Assembly (NCBI GenBank): GCA_013397455.1
Contig: VYZB01000725.1
Span: forward strand, 149,546 to 213,545
Source of the DNA: Crotophaga sulcirostris
Taxonomy: Eukaryota; Chordata; Aves; Cuculiformes; Crotophagidae
Direction of reading: 5' to 3'
DNA: 64,000 nucleotides
The stretch's first letter is position 1, and each line of letters begins with the position of its first letter. The notes beneath the pieces are model-generated. The model was not told where the DNA came from and ran no database searches. It was given only the letters and a program-made list of their open reading frames with translations. Shown here piece after piece: positions 23,317 to 35,190 of this stretch. A program made the position numbers and the translations under genes.

Positions 23317-26163
23317 GAGCTGGACCTGGATCACCCACATTTTGACCTTAAGTTTTTTCCTACTCTCTGCCCAAGTACAGGAATATGTTCCCAAGGGAAG
23401 TCATTGTGAGATAAAGATCTTTAATGCTATAGGCTAAAGATTCACAAGATTCTCTGCAAGGGCCAAAGTGTGGACACTACCAAGGCCCGAAAGAATCAGC
23501 AGAAACACAATAATATTTTACAGTTTGCTTCTGAATCTGAACGTGAATAAAATTCCCCGTCCCAGCTATCACAGCATTCATTCTCCCATGGTAACTTCTC
23601 ATGCAGAGGAAGAGGCAGATACCGCAAGCGAGAGTCAACAGAGACAAAGCACAAAACAAGTCCCACTGTTCCTGCTCACTTCAGACATTTTTTCAGTATC
23701 TACAAGGTTTACTATTTCTTCCCTGAGGCAATGACTGGGACTGCATTTTTCCAATCCCCCTTTAGCTCATGCAGGCACATTTGTCATTTCTCCTGGCATC
23801 TCTCAGCTCCTTGGTGATATCCACTAGTTCTTCCATCTTCATCTTTCAGCACAACCAGACATATCTGTTAGCACTGTTATGATTGATCTGATTTTGACAA
23901 TTAATAAACATGATACACTTAACATCTTGTTACTTTAACACTGCGAATTCCCAGGAAGGCATTGTTTTTAAACAAGGTTTTCATGAATGAAAATTTATTC
24001 AGAAACTAAACCGATCCTGCTTTCAGGGCCAGTAGTAGAATTTACTGTCTCCACCTAAATCGTCACATCGCCACATTTCTAACATCAGTGCTACACACTC
24101 CAGAAAGTCTTCAAATGACAGCAAATAGCCAATTCAGACATATGTGATTGCACTGATGAACTGTATTGCATTCTGATAGCTGTCTCCAACATGGTCAGAA
24201 TACAGGAAAACAGTGTGTATTTTATATATTAAGCCCTGTAGTACAGTTGCTGATTTTATGACAAGTTAATTCCTGGAATACATGGTGTAATGATTGTTGC
24301 TGCAGTGCACCGTCTGTCAAAAGAGAGGCAGGGCTGCAAAATCTTTCTTCATCAAGCTGTCTGTCAGGACGAGGGCACAAGACTGAGCACCAGAGGAGGG
24401 GGAGAAAGAAAAAATCCTTGTCTCCATTCCTTGGAGGCAACCTTGGGTTCTGGTAATAGGATGTGATCTGTAAAGCCAACTGAAGTTAGTCACTTCAACA
24501 AACCAAACTCAAGGCTGGGTAAGAAATAAAAATGATGGAAATGAAGATCTGAATTATTTGTGTCGGCATTCCACTAGGGATAAAACTACAGTGTCCTCAG
24601 GAAAACTGTGCTGTAGACAGTTGAGCACTCATGGTCATCTGTAAAATCAACATTATTGGGAAATTCTGGATCCTCTGTGCTGGGCATTTGAAAGTGGTCC
24701 AACGCCTGCACACCTCCTTGTACCTCACCTTCCACAGAAGCTCATGTGGCAGCAAAATACTGTGGAAAAAAAACAGCTAGTGCGATAGATTTTCTCCTTC
24801 TGTGCTGCACAGTGACAATCCCTGGGAAGGTCCCAGCTCCTCCTGGAAGCTTGAGATGATACATGTAGCTAATAAAGAAGAATGATAATGCTTCCATGAA
24901 CTTCACTTTCAAAATATATCCAAAGCCTTTTCTCTGACACGTACCCACCTAAATGAGTAACTCATCCTTCTTTCTGTGCAAGATGCTTCAGAACAGCGGA
25001 TAAGCCAGTCGCCTGAATCACAGAAGAGTATTCTCTTTCCGGTTGAGCACAACTGAAAATACAGCGGGTGAAAATGGAGCAGTGTAGTTCATGCTGTTAT
25101 TACCACATAGTCCCCTACACACATCATTTATACAGCTGTAATTGAAAGGCGTGTATTTTACACACACACAGTGAGTGATGAGCTCTATTCTCCCCTCCTC
25201 TTGAAGCTGAGGATTGGTAAACTGTAGAGGCATAGTCTCATTTGATCATAAATCACCAGAAAGAAAACACTGCTAAAAAAGCTAGAGATTAACAGATTTT
25301 CCTGGAGATTTTTTCCCAGTGTCTAGATGAGATCATAAATTGCTAGGGCTTTGCTGTCAGTTTATCTTGTCATCCAGACCCTCCAATTGAGATTACTTCT
25401 GTTCTTCACTACAGACCATCTGTTTCCCTGTATAGAAAGGATGTGTGTACACTGGTGTTCATTAGTGTGCATCAGGAATGTCCTCCTCTTGCACAATAGT
25501 ACCAATTAATTGCTTTTACTTTAAGCTCCGAGAGAGAAAAGTGGAGCCTAACACCACACATACACACAGTGACTAAAAAAAACCACTTTCATCTATAATT
25601 TAGGGAAGCGGATGCAGTTCAGCAACAGTTAAAGACTAATCTCTTATGCATTTTGTGCATTTACATAATTGATTTGCTAGATAATGCACTCGGTTTCCTT
25701 ATTTAATAAACACGTTAATGATTTCAGACAATTACTCAAAACTGCCTACAAGTATCTGCTTAAGACACACAAAAAAATTAAAATGAAAATACATACCAAA
25801 AGGCACATCCTTCATATCACATTACACAAGATATTAAGTCAATATGTCACCCTGTCAACAGTCACTTGCTACCTGCTGTTATACATTTATTCAAACTCCC
25901 GTGCATTAGCGAGGGCTAAGGCACTGACTAGACACCCATGTGGGCTAAAAAGAGAGCTCGAGAATAGAGCTGGTGTGCTGTCAAAAGTCTGTGTGTGCAT
26001 GTGGGGAGGGAAGCTGTGAGACAGAAGGAAAGGAGGAGGGAAAGAAAATAATGCAGGACAGGGAGAGAAGATTAGAGAAGACATCTCTGCCGTGTAGTCT
26101 CCTTTGGGCTATGGGGGGAAAATTATGGAAAAACTAAGCTTTGTTCTATTTTTCCCTCCACAG
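23317..26163. other. Unique non-coding DNA with purine-rich right edge
   Basis: No gene is recognised. A 31-nt minus-strand microexon-like segment lies at 24729-24759. From about 26001 to 26085 the plus strand is strongly purine-rich (GGGAGGGAAG, AAGGAAAGGAGGAGGGAAAG), directly upstream of the splice-like and CpG-rich structure at 26164-26489. Confidence 0.5.
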
Positions 26164-26205
26164 CTTGAAGAAGGTCCAGCAGACAAATGTATCACTTTGA
26201 ATCTT
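26164..26205 (+). other. Splice-flanked 42-nt open segment
   Basis: The segment is preceded by an excellent acceptor (ctatttttccctccacag) and followed by a perfect donor start (GTAAGTCAG). The 42 nt are a multiple of three and open in one frame only (LEEGPADKCITLNL). I do not recognise the peptide. The next strong acceptor lies only 37 nt downstream, too short an intron, so this segment and the one starting at 26243 cannot be joined directly and would be alternatives. Confidence 0.25.
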
Positions 26206-26242
26206 GTAAGTCAGTACATATTTCAGCCACTCTTTTGTTCAG

Positions 26243-26489
26243 GTTTGAGGCACTGGAGGAACTGCTGACGGCGGGGCTGGGACCGGGACCCTCACCCCAC
26301 CGGCCTCTGCTGCCCCGGCGCGCTGGTGCTGAGGGAGACCAAGGCAATGCCACTGTGCGCCACACCTGCACAGGACAAGCTTCACAGGGTTCGGAGGCTG
26401 AGACGTTCTCAGGGCTTCCCTTTCTTGCCCAGCCATTACAAGTTGCACTAAGGATTTCTATAGACACATTTAGAGGCAGCCCTGGCTGA
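26243..26489 (+). other. CpG-rich candidate terminal exon, ORF of ~81 codons
   Basis: A strong acceptor (ccactcttttgttcag) ends at 26242. Downstream, one frame stays open for about 81 codons to a TGA at 26487-26489, beginning FEALEELLTAGLGPGPSP. The first ~100 bp are the only CpG-dense DNA of the window (CGGCGGGG, ACCGGGA, CCCGGCGCGC). A poly(A) hexamer follows at 26757-26762 with a T/GT-rich stretch 35-50 nt beyond. These are the ordered parts of a plus-strand last exon, or of an lncRNA, but no protein family is recognised. The opposite strand is also open here, as often happens in GC-rich DNA. Confidence 0.25.
26250..26406. promoter_or_regulatory. Small CpG-dense patch
   Basis: About ten CpG dinucleotides fall in roughly 150 bp, seven of them in about 70 bp, whereas the rest of the window shows only isolated CpGs. 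It is too short for a classical CpG island, but could be an orphan or intragenic island, an alternative promoter, or a conserved exon. Its function is inferred from composition only. Confidence 0.5.
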
Positions 26490-28706
26490 ACCCCAAAAAG
26501 CAGGAGGGGAGCTGGTATTCCCATTACAACAGCCAGTCTAGTGCTGCGCTTAGAGGAAATCCCTGCACAAGTGGCTGCAGGTCTGATCTACTTCACTTTA
26601 AATGTTATAGAGGAAAGGACAGTTTGCTTTTGGAAAACTGGCTAAGGCGAGGCACTGCATAAAGCTATTCACAAAGCTATTTTCATGGCCTGCACTGCAA
26701 TGAGATCCAAGAGGATGCTACTTGTCCACCCTCCCAGCTGGAGGTTAAATTGCTCCAATAAAAGCTGACAACCAGGGGAGTAGAATAAGACAAAAATTGT
26801 CAGTGTTTTTTATCTACAGTTTTTAATCATAACAGGTATTTTAAAAATAGCTATTCACTCCTCTCTGTGTTGGCTTAGCAATTCAGGGAGAGAAAGGAGG
26901 GAATCAATAAAAGAAATATTATGCTACACCACATCTTCATCCAAGCAAGGTGAAAGGAAAAGTATCAGCAAGATGACTCACTAACTTCAAGTTAAAATCA
27001 AGAATGTAGGCATGGCTGTGCAACAAAATAAAAGCAGCACAGTTTTAAGAGAAAATGAGCAGTGGAATGGTTTTATCGTGGCACAGTTAAGAACCTGACC
27101 ACTGTACAGTGGCAACAGCAATACTTCCTATTTCTGAATTCACTGCTCTCTAATAACGCACACTATGCTACCTGTGTGCACTGTATCTACCTGTGTGCAC
27201 TATAACCACAGCCTGGACACAATACTAATCTTATAGAATAGCCTGCTTATGGAATTAAAACTGTCTTACTCATCTTTCCTAAAAACAAGTCAGTGCAAGA
27301 TCAAGCATTTTGATTATAATTTCTATACTGAAATTCCCTGCACTGAAGAAAATGGGCACAGAGAGTTTTTCCACTTCACACCATGGCATGCAAATCCCAC
27401 ACTTCCACAAGACGCATTTTTAAGCCATGAGTTTAGCACTATTTTAAGTAAACACACTGACTGGTTAGACTCAAGTTTCTACTGGTTTGACGTATCTTAG
27501 GAGTGGTACTGGGACGCTGTATTTGACATATGATAACTCCTCTTGGACTGTCAAACTTTTCCATGCACTGGAAATATTTTACAACCATCACTGATGGCAT
27601 ATGGACTGAAAGGGAAAATTTTCTGTAATTCCTGTGTCTGTAAAATTTCCATAACCAGACTGTAGTTCGTTAATAAATTCTGACCATTTTACGAGACCAG
27701 CCGAATGGCAATGACATTACTGCTCTAAAAATAATTGCCGCAAACTAAAAAGCTCCAGCTCTCTATCACTGAGTTTCCATTTGCTTTCCATTTCCAATGG
27801 ATATGAACTAGTCAGCACCACCATACTTTCAAACCCTAAACTCACATCCACTCTCAGTAGCAACAGTTTGTCCCATCATCCTCCACAGGTGACCATCCAA
27901 AAAGTAACAGGCTTCCCCCAGTTGCCATCATCTCCCTGTTATCTGCTACCGAGGACAAGATTTCGGCTGACAACAACATTGTTCTCATTCTCCTCAACCT
28001 AAAGCGATACTCACAGTCACTGGCAGAGACACAAAGGAAGTGGTTCAAACAGGTTGTAAGCACCTTGCCTACCAGACGCTTAGGAAACAAATACAGAAGG
28101 GCAGGAAAAATCCTCTTCATTGAGCTGTGTATCTTCAGAGTGTGACCGATTTACTCAGAACAGAACAGCAGTGTAATAAAAATAAGTATTATTACAAACC
28201 CTTCAGATTTTTACTCCCAAAGTTAACTAATGTAAAATCATTTTGCATTTGTTTACCTGAAGCAGGGATATAAACTGGTCACTTGGAATTTTCTGTGCAT
28301 CCAGTTACTTTCTAATCTGCATATTTATTTACATTTAAGAGATAAAGATAACAAGAGATAAAATCACGGTAAATGATATACATCTTTTTTGAAGTTGGTT
28401 TCCACTTTCTCTGTTGTATCATGACTCAAGATTTCTGGATATCTAATTTGGGAATGGACAGCAAATTCGGACGTGGAATTAACTGTTCCCATTCATGTGT
28501 GTACATTGAAAACACACCACACACTGCCAAATCTAACAAATATAAGTTTTCGTTTACCCTCTCTCCCCAGGAAGACCAGCTGCTTAAATCTGAATACATC
28601 ATAGTGGCTAAGATTACAAAACCAGAAAGGCAGGCATGGTTTTGCATGTCAGGCCTGGCCCTGTAAAACACTTTTACAAATAGGATTCCAAGTCACAACT
28701 TTTGCA
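26490..28706. other. Unique non-coding DNA
   Basis: No gene is recognised. The plus-strand poly(A) hexamer at 26757-26762 belongs to the structure described at 26243. A 19-bp tandem duplication lies at 27168-27205. On the minus strand near 28258-28294 a short frame (KIPSDQFISLLQ) ends exactly at a CAG/GTAAAC donor-like site, but has no good acceptor. Confidence 0.55.
27168..27205. repeat. 19-bp tandem duplication
   Basis: Two adjacent copies of CTACCTGTGTGCACTGTAT differ only in the last few bases (GTAT versus ATAA). It is a small local duplication. Confidence 0.85.
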
Positions 28707-28892
28707 GGTAAGAGACGCTGAGCAGTTTCCCAGCAAAGCTGTGGATGCCCCATCTCTGAAAGTGTTCAAGGATAGGTTACAAGAGGCTGTGAGCAATCCT
28801 ATCTAGTGAGAGATGCCCCTGCATGGCAGGGGGGTGGAACTGGATGACCTTTGCAGGTCCCTTCCAACTCAACTCATACTATGATTCTATAA
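28707..28892 (+). mobile_element. Decayed CR1 3' end
   Basis: The CR1 signature is readable but degraded: GTGGATGCCCCATCTCTGAA, GTGTTCAAGGATAGGTTACA, GGGGTGGAACTGGATGACC, CCCTTCCAACTCAACTCATA and a tail ATGATTCTAT. It is plus-oriented and 5'-truncated within the ORF2 end. More substitutions than in the other copies suggest the oldest insertion of the window. Confidence 0.9.
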
Positions 28893-31800
28893 TGGCCTAA
28901 AAGTTTTACTTAACTGCTACATCTGTGTATCTGTGTATTTCCTTCCACACACATTATCAGGAGGAAGTGGAGAAGACTCAAAACTACTAACAGAAACATA
29001 ACTACTACTTTCAGCTCTATACAACACCACTGGTCTATTGCTTTTCTATTTGGAAATTGAGGGAGAATATGGAGAACAGGAATTGCCCCTTCCAAACCTA
29101 CTACATTGGTTAGTATTTGTTCACCTAAACCCCTTCTGCTGATCCATCCCTTCTGCTGCTCAACTTTCTATTTCTAAAAGCTCTTTCTTCCTCAGGGTAC
29201 CATTTTTATTTTCCTGCATCACTGCTGGTACTCCCCCAAGAGCAGATTCAGGTTGATGACAACTAAAAACGGTATCAGCTCTACAGTGAAACACCAAAGA
29301 CAAGACTGCCTTGCAGTCAAAATAAAAGACAGATAGCAAGTGAACGCTTACAGATTATGTCTAATAAATACCACAGTAAGTCACAGATTAATGCCTAGCA
29401 ACTCTCAGATTTTTTTTCAGACTCTGATGAGCAAACAACATAAAAAGCCAACTTTTTTCAGAATGAAAACCCCCCCAAATAGAAAGCACAGAACATCCAT
29501 TTAATTGCAAGTGCCCAAAACTAAATCAATTTTGTTGTTCTGGGCTATTTTTAACTCTATGCTAAGAAACCTTAAATAAATGTGGCATCCCGTTTCTGCA
29601 GCCTCTGTCAAACACCTACATGTCAGAAGGCAGGGAGGAGGCAATGTGAATAACCCTTATTCTGTTTCTTTGTGACAGCCAGCACGCTAAGTCGCTTCTG
29701 TTGTGCATGATACACCAAAGCACTCACTTAGGAGGAAAGGTGCAATTCAGATTGCTAGGAAAATGCTTAACACAGGTAAAAAAATGTCCTTTTCCCCTCT
29801 AGTTCTATTACTTTCTCCTAACTGCTCCCACTGGGTTATATCCTCAGCTGGAATGAATCAAAATCAATGAAGCAAAGCTTATTGACACTAGTTGTTCACC
29901 TATTGTAAAATCCCCTTGCTAGGAGCATATTCATGCTACTCCTAATGCCTAAGACAGCCTTTCTTCTCCTTGGACACAAAAGAACACCATTCTCTTCCTC
30001 TGCAAAACTCATCAAGACCGGTGAGTCTGTTCAGTGAGCTCTGCTCCAAAACATTATCTGATTTCAATTATAATGACAGCGAACAATATACTTTCTAAAA
30101 ATAAGAAGGAAATACAAGAATATAAAAACAGGACCTGCTCTCCTGAGATTTATGCCCACCTCCCCCCCTACCCACTGCTTCTCTCCTTTGCCCTTCTCTT
30201 CTCTTCTTTGATCCTTTCTTCCTGGTTATCTCTTTAATTTAGACTATAAGCTCTTCACAGCAAGAGCCAGTATTCTCAGGGGTTTGAAAAGCATCATTGC
30301 AAACTTAGGGCATTCTATTAAAGAGCTATTTATAAATAAGGCCCTGTTGCAGGATGAAAGTGATTTATCAGTCATGACACTGACATCAACTCAACATATA
30401 CCTTGTGCAGTGGTTCAGCTCAGTGTCCTAGGAAGGGCACAAGGTGTCACTCTTAGGATTCAGTGTTTGTAAATCATGATTTGTGTTCATTTCATTTAAG
30501 AAACTGCATTTTTATATCAAAAGCAGATGGAAAAAAAAATCCACTTCTGTAAGAAGAAGAGTTCCAGTTGTGAAATTCAAATGTTATGTTTATTTCACAT
30601 GTTAAATTATATATAAGGTGCCATGTTAAATTATACATACAGGAAGAGCTCATCTAAGTGAGGTAAAGTCTCTCCAGATTTCTCTACTTTTCTATTTCCA
30701 AAAAAAAATCTGCCACTTCCTTCTCCTTTTTATTTTGTCAGCAGAAGGCGAGAACTGTGTTAAATTCTGATTGCAGGCACATGCCACAAGCTTTTAAGGG
30801 ATATTTAGTTTCATCATGCTCATCTCAACCTAAGGCATTTTCTGGCATTCAAAACACCTCAGTGATGTTTACATTTCCAAGACAAAGCATCTATTTTCCA
30901 CTATGTATAAAAGTAGCCTTTAAGAGGCTGCTGTACCCTTTCATTCTTGCAATCAGTACTCTGCATTTTCCAGGCAGTACCAACTGAAATGTCACACGTA
31001 TCATTCTTACAGCAGAATCATGCAAAAGTGGCCTTACAGGGAAAAACAAAATCACCTGCATTCAGTTGCAGAGTTATTTCAATTTCATCATCCCTACTGT
31101 TCCCAATATTGGACAAATATATTCAATTCAGATAATAACATCCACCCCTAGATGAGATCACTCAAAATGGGAAGGAAGTCAAGTACAGTAACAGGCACAA
31201 AATGTGGACACCACTCAAAAATTCATTACCAGGTCTACTGAAAGCCAGAACTGTGGCAATTACGAGGTTTGGAAGCAATTTATTTAGAGTACATAAAGTA
31301 CTTCTTTCAACTGCTCATTATTGGTACTACCCAGAAGAATCATTAACAAGTACCATGGTGATGAACAGTTCCAGTGTTCACTTTGTTTCCTCTCTTGTTG
31401 CTGGGCCACCATTCTCCTTCAGATTCTGAGCAGCTGCACAGGTGACCTGAAACCCTATTCCCAAAGAAACAAGGTCTAAGACATAAAACTGTGCACAGAG
31501 TTTAGCAAATTTTTACTGTCTCCCTCCAAAATGCAATCATTTGTTTTTTTATATTTTTCCAAAACACTTCTCCTTCTCTAACACTTCCAAAAGCTCTTGT
31601 CCACTATTTCAATTAGAAGTGCTAAGAGCTCTTACAATTCTACTGTCTTAGCGTAAGCAATTTCACAGCTCAGTCTCCAATGCTGCAACTTTGTCCACCC
31701 AAGCTTCGTCTCAAAGGTGCCAGTAACTAGGTGTATCACAACTCATTATCCAGAAAGAGCTACTGAGACAAATGGGTCTACTGGCATCTTAGCAAGACAA

Positions 31801-34530
31801 GGAAGTAACATCACATGAAGAACACCAGAGCGATGGGTCTTTGTCACTGTACATAGCAGAGTTCCAGCAAACCAGCTGGAATGTTTATCCATGTTCTCCT
31901 TCTACTCCACAGTGTAGTTACTAGTGGTAGTCATTGGAGTCTGAGGACAAAGGTCTATTTGAAGAGTAAGAGGTACCATCTGATACGTATGGTATGACAC
32001 CTATGCCCAGGTAGGTAGTCAAGGTGCAGGCAGTCCTAACAAGATTCAGATTACACACCAGCACCATGACAGAGAAAGGCAAAACAGCTGCAAGGGAGCA
32101 AGAAGTTATCTTTTCAAAGTGCACTCCTTCTGCCACTACACCATCTCACTCCGTCTTCGCTTAAAATTTACCTAACAGGGCTTTGCCGTGTTGAGGTACT
32201 GGGGGGAAGAGATGGGAAGATGACAGCATCTGCATTGTTCACTACAACTGTCTGTAAATGTCTTCCAGCTGGAAAGAAAGAAAATTCACAATTTTTTCCT
32301 CTGCACCAGAAATTATCACATGAGAATAAACATGCTGTGAACACTAGGGATGTATTTTGAAATTAGCTATGAGCTGATCAGTCTGGGACACCAAACAAAC
32401 CAGCACAAAGGAACAGCATGAGAGACAACAGCCATCATCCAGATGGAAAAAAAAAAGATCAGCCCCAAGAATGCTTCTTCTCTCTCCTCCCAGGCTCTCA
32501 ACTAAATGGCATAAGTCACCTGAAGAAGAGATTCCCCCTAAGCCTCACTAGATGCATAACCCTTTTACTCCTTTCCCCTTTGCAGCCATTGTGAATGTCG
32601 TGTGCCTCCATCATCTCCTCCTTGTACCATCCTGGATCTTCCTGCTTCCACACAGGGCGATGTAATCTGTTGCTTCTCTTTTTTTAGCCTTTGGAAAGAG
32701 ACATTCCACATAACTCTGAGCCCATAACTTCAGGCCATCTCCAAGCATACTACTTCCACTCTATCTATTATAATTGCTATTATTATTTAACCTTTTCCCA
32801 TACTCCTTATAGCAAACAAGATCATGGGAATAATAGTGCTTTTACATTTCTAAATGTTAATCTAAATTCTGCCTTTGTTTTTTTTCTAGCAGAAAACACC
32901 TTCAGAAATGCTCCTTCTGCATGTTAATTTCACTGCAAATACCTGATCTGAGTTCTGAGTAATCAGCAAATGAGGTGACCAGTGACAGAAACTGGTCTGC
33001 CTTAATACACGTATGAAAGCTTATCAGAAAGATAATTTTCAGATCAAGAACCTCTATTGCCTGAAAAACTTATAAGAAGTTCAGAAATACAGGAGAATGT
33101 TATTTATATCACTTAATAAAACATTACTTCGGTACCAACTTGGAGAAACTCCAGGAGACTATGTAACCTACCTGATTCTGAATGAAACAGCTCACCTTAT
33201 GCCTACATCATGCACATTAATTTGCACTTCCACATTTAAAAGAAAAATAAAATTTCTCTGCTAGACCAGAATTACACTTCCTTATACCAAAGTACTACAG
33301 AAAAGAAGTATTTCCCATTCAGTGTCCTTAGGGTTCTTACTTAAGTAAGAAGTACTGAAAAGGAATGTCTGTAGTATAGGAAAAAATGACCGTTTGCTGC
33401 AGAAATACATTTCTTCTAGTGAGTAATTCTCCTTCAGAAAAAATAAATCACTAGTTTAATTTTTGACTGCATTTCTCTGCCACAAACGAACACATACGAA
33501 ATATTTAAATTTGGAAGTATTAAATAAGTAATCCAAGCATAGTAACTGAGCAGTCTGTTCAGCTATGGCCTACAAGCCATTCTGAAGGCAAAAAACATGT
33601 GCCAGTATATATTTATATAGGCATATACGTTCTCACACCACAGGAAAAGACAAATGTATTCTTAGATGTTATATAAAGTTTAGAGTTCATGGGGATTGTT
33701 TTTAATTTTAAAAAACAAATCACCTCTGCAGAGGGATATTTAACATGCATAAATGCATGTTTAAAACTTCCCCCAAAACTCTGAAATATTGTGTTTTCAT
33801 ATTAACAGTCATATACTAAATGCAAAAAAAATTTAAAAGCAAATGTTTAAAGCTGCTGATTATATGACAGAATCACTCTGTATGCTCAGAAAGTATCTTC
33901 TGGAAATGGCATATGATCTCTTTCATTGAATGTTGAGATACTAAACTAAAGAACTTGGGCCAAAAAATGAACACCAAAATGTCTTGTAAGTTAACAATTA
34001 ACTTTCTTCATAGTAAAATAATCCTCATCTATCTTAACTTATACCAACTCGAAATGTTCATCCTGTTCTCTTTAGGGAAAGGAGAGAACTGTTTCAAAAG
34101 GGACGGGGTACACCACAACAAGCTGTTCAGTAAGAAGCTACTTGGAGCCCACCACCATGCAAGAGACTGTGCCTGCTATCATCATCATCATAAAGGCACA
34201 GGGAGCCACTTCCTCTACGGGTGATCCTAGGGGAGCAGAAACGCTGCCATTCCAGCCAGGTTCTGACACAGTGCTGCTCTAGAGTCCCAGAAGCTGGTTA
34301 AAGTGTCAAACAAATTCATCTTCCCTGTCCTGTGCAATTAAGAAATCACAGCACTCAGTGTGTGCACAGATGTTACCCTCAAAATGCTGAGTGAATGGTG
34401 TCGAATGACAGAACCTCCCTCCCGTTTCATTCAGTTACTTTAAGAAGAGATTCCATTATCAAACCAAGAATACAACTACGGTAATGCAGCATAATCATCC
34501 TCCCTCTGGATTCTTCTACATTCATACTTA
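28893..34530. other. Unique non-coding DNA
   Basis: No gene or interspersed repeat is recognised. Small items are a direct repeat of 14 bp (CATGTTAAATTATA at 30598-30611 and 30622-30635), a short palindrome CCTCTGCAGAGG (33723-33734), an AACATGCAT/ATGCATGTT inverted repeat (33742-33761), and an (ATC)n run at 34179-34191. A good acceptor (ttgcttctctttttttag) ends near 32690 but has no matching donor. Confidence 0.55.
30598..30635. repeat. 14-bp direct repeat
   Basis: CATGTTAAATTATA occurs twice with a 24-bp period. No larger repeat unit is visible around it. Confidence 0.8.
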
Positions 34531-35190
34531 AGTATCACAGTATCACAGTATTACAAAGTTGGAAAGGACCTTTGAGATCATGAGGTCCAACCTATAACCC
34601 AACACTAACACTAACACCAACACCAATCCACCATCTAAACCATGGCACTAAGTGCCTCATCCAATCTCCTCTTAGACACCGCCAGGGACAGTGACTCCAC
34701 CACCTCCCCAGGCAGCGCATTCCAATGGCCAATCACCCTTTCAGGGAAGAACCTTTTCCTAATATCAAGCCTAAACCTCCCCTGACAGAGCTTGAGTCCA
34801 TGTCCTCTAGTTCTGTAACTGGTCACCTGAGAGAAGAGACCAACCTCTGCCTGACTACAACCTCCTTTTAGGCAGTTGTAGAGAGCAATAAGGTCTCCCC
34901 TGAGCCTCCTCTTCTCCAGGCTAAACAGCCCCAGCTCCCTCCGTCGCTCCTCACAGGGCTTGTGCTCCAGCCCCTTCCCCATCTTCATTGCTCTCCTCTG
35001 GACGCACTCCAGTATCTTGACATCCTTCTCAAACTGAGGAGCCCAGAACTGCACACAGGACTCAAGGTGTGGTCTGACCAGTGCCGAGTATAAGGGGATG
35101 ATAACTTCTCTGGTCCTGTTGGCCACACTATTCCTGATGCAGGCAAGGATACCATTGGCCTTCTTGGCCACTTGGGCACACTGCTGGCTC
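34531..35190 (-). mobile_element. CR1 retrotransposon, longest copy, TGATACTG tail
   Basis: A 5'-truncated CR1 in minus orientation. Read on the minus strand it begins within ORF2 at about GAGCCAGCAGTGTGCCCAAG. It then runs through the C-terminal ORF2 region to a TAG (34637-34635), a 3' UTR containing a GGTGTT/AGTGTT minisatellite-like stretch, and a tail of TGTAATACTGTGATACTG type. Start, body, UTR and tail line up with the shorter copy at 9264-9505, so both are one subfamily. No target-site duplication is visible, as usual for CR1. Confidence 0.98.
34635..35190 (-). pseudogene. CR1 ORF2 C-terminal fragment, open to natural stop
   Basis: About 185 codons of CR1 ORF2, the part downstream of the reverse transcriptase catalytic core. 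It is readable without frameshift or nonsense codon to the family's usual end ([12 protein letters not shown] then TAG). Characteristic blocks include [60 protein letters not shown] and [20 protein letters not shown]. The endonuclease domain and the reverse transcriptase core with its catalytic aspartates are missing through 5' truncation. There is no ATG at the start of the fragment, so it cannot support retrotransposition. The intact frame implies a fairly recent insertion. Confidence 0.95.
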
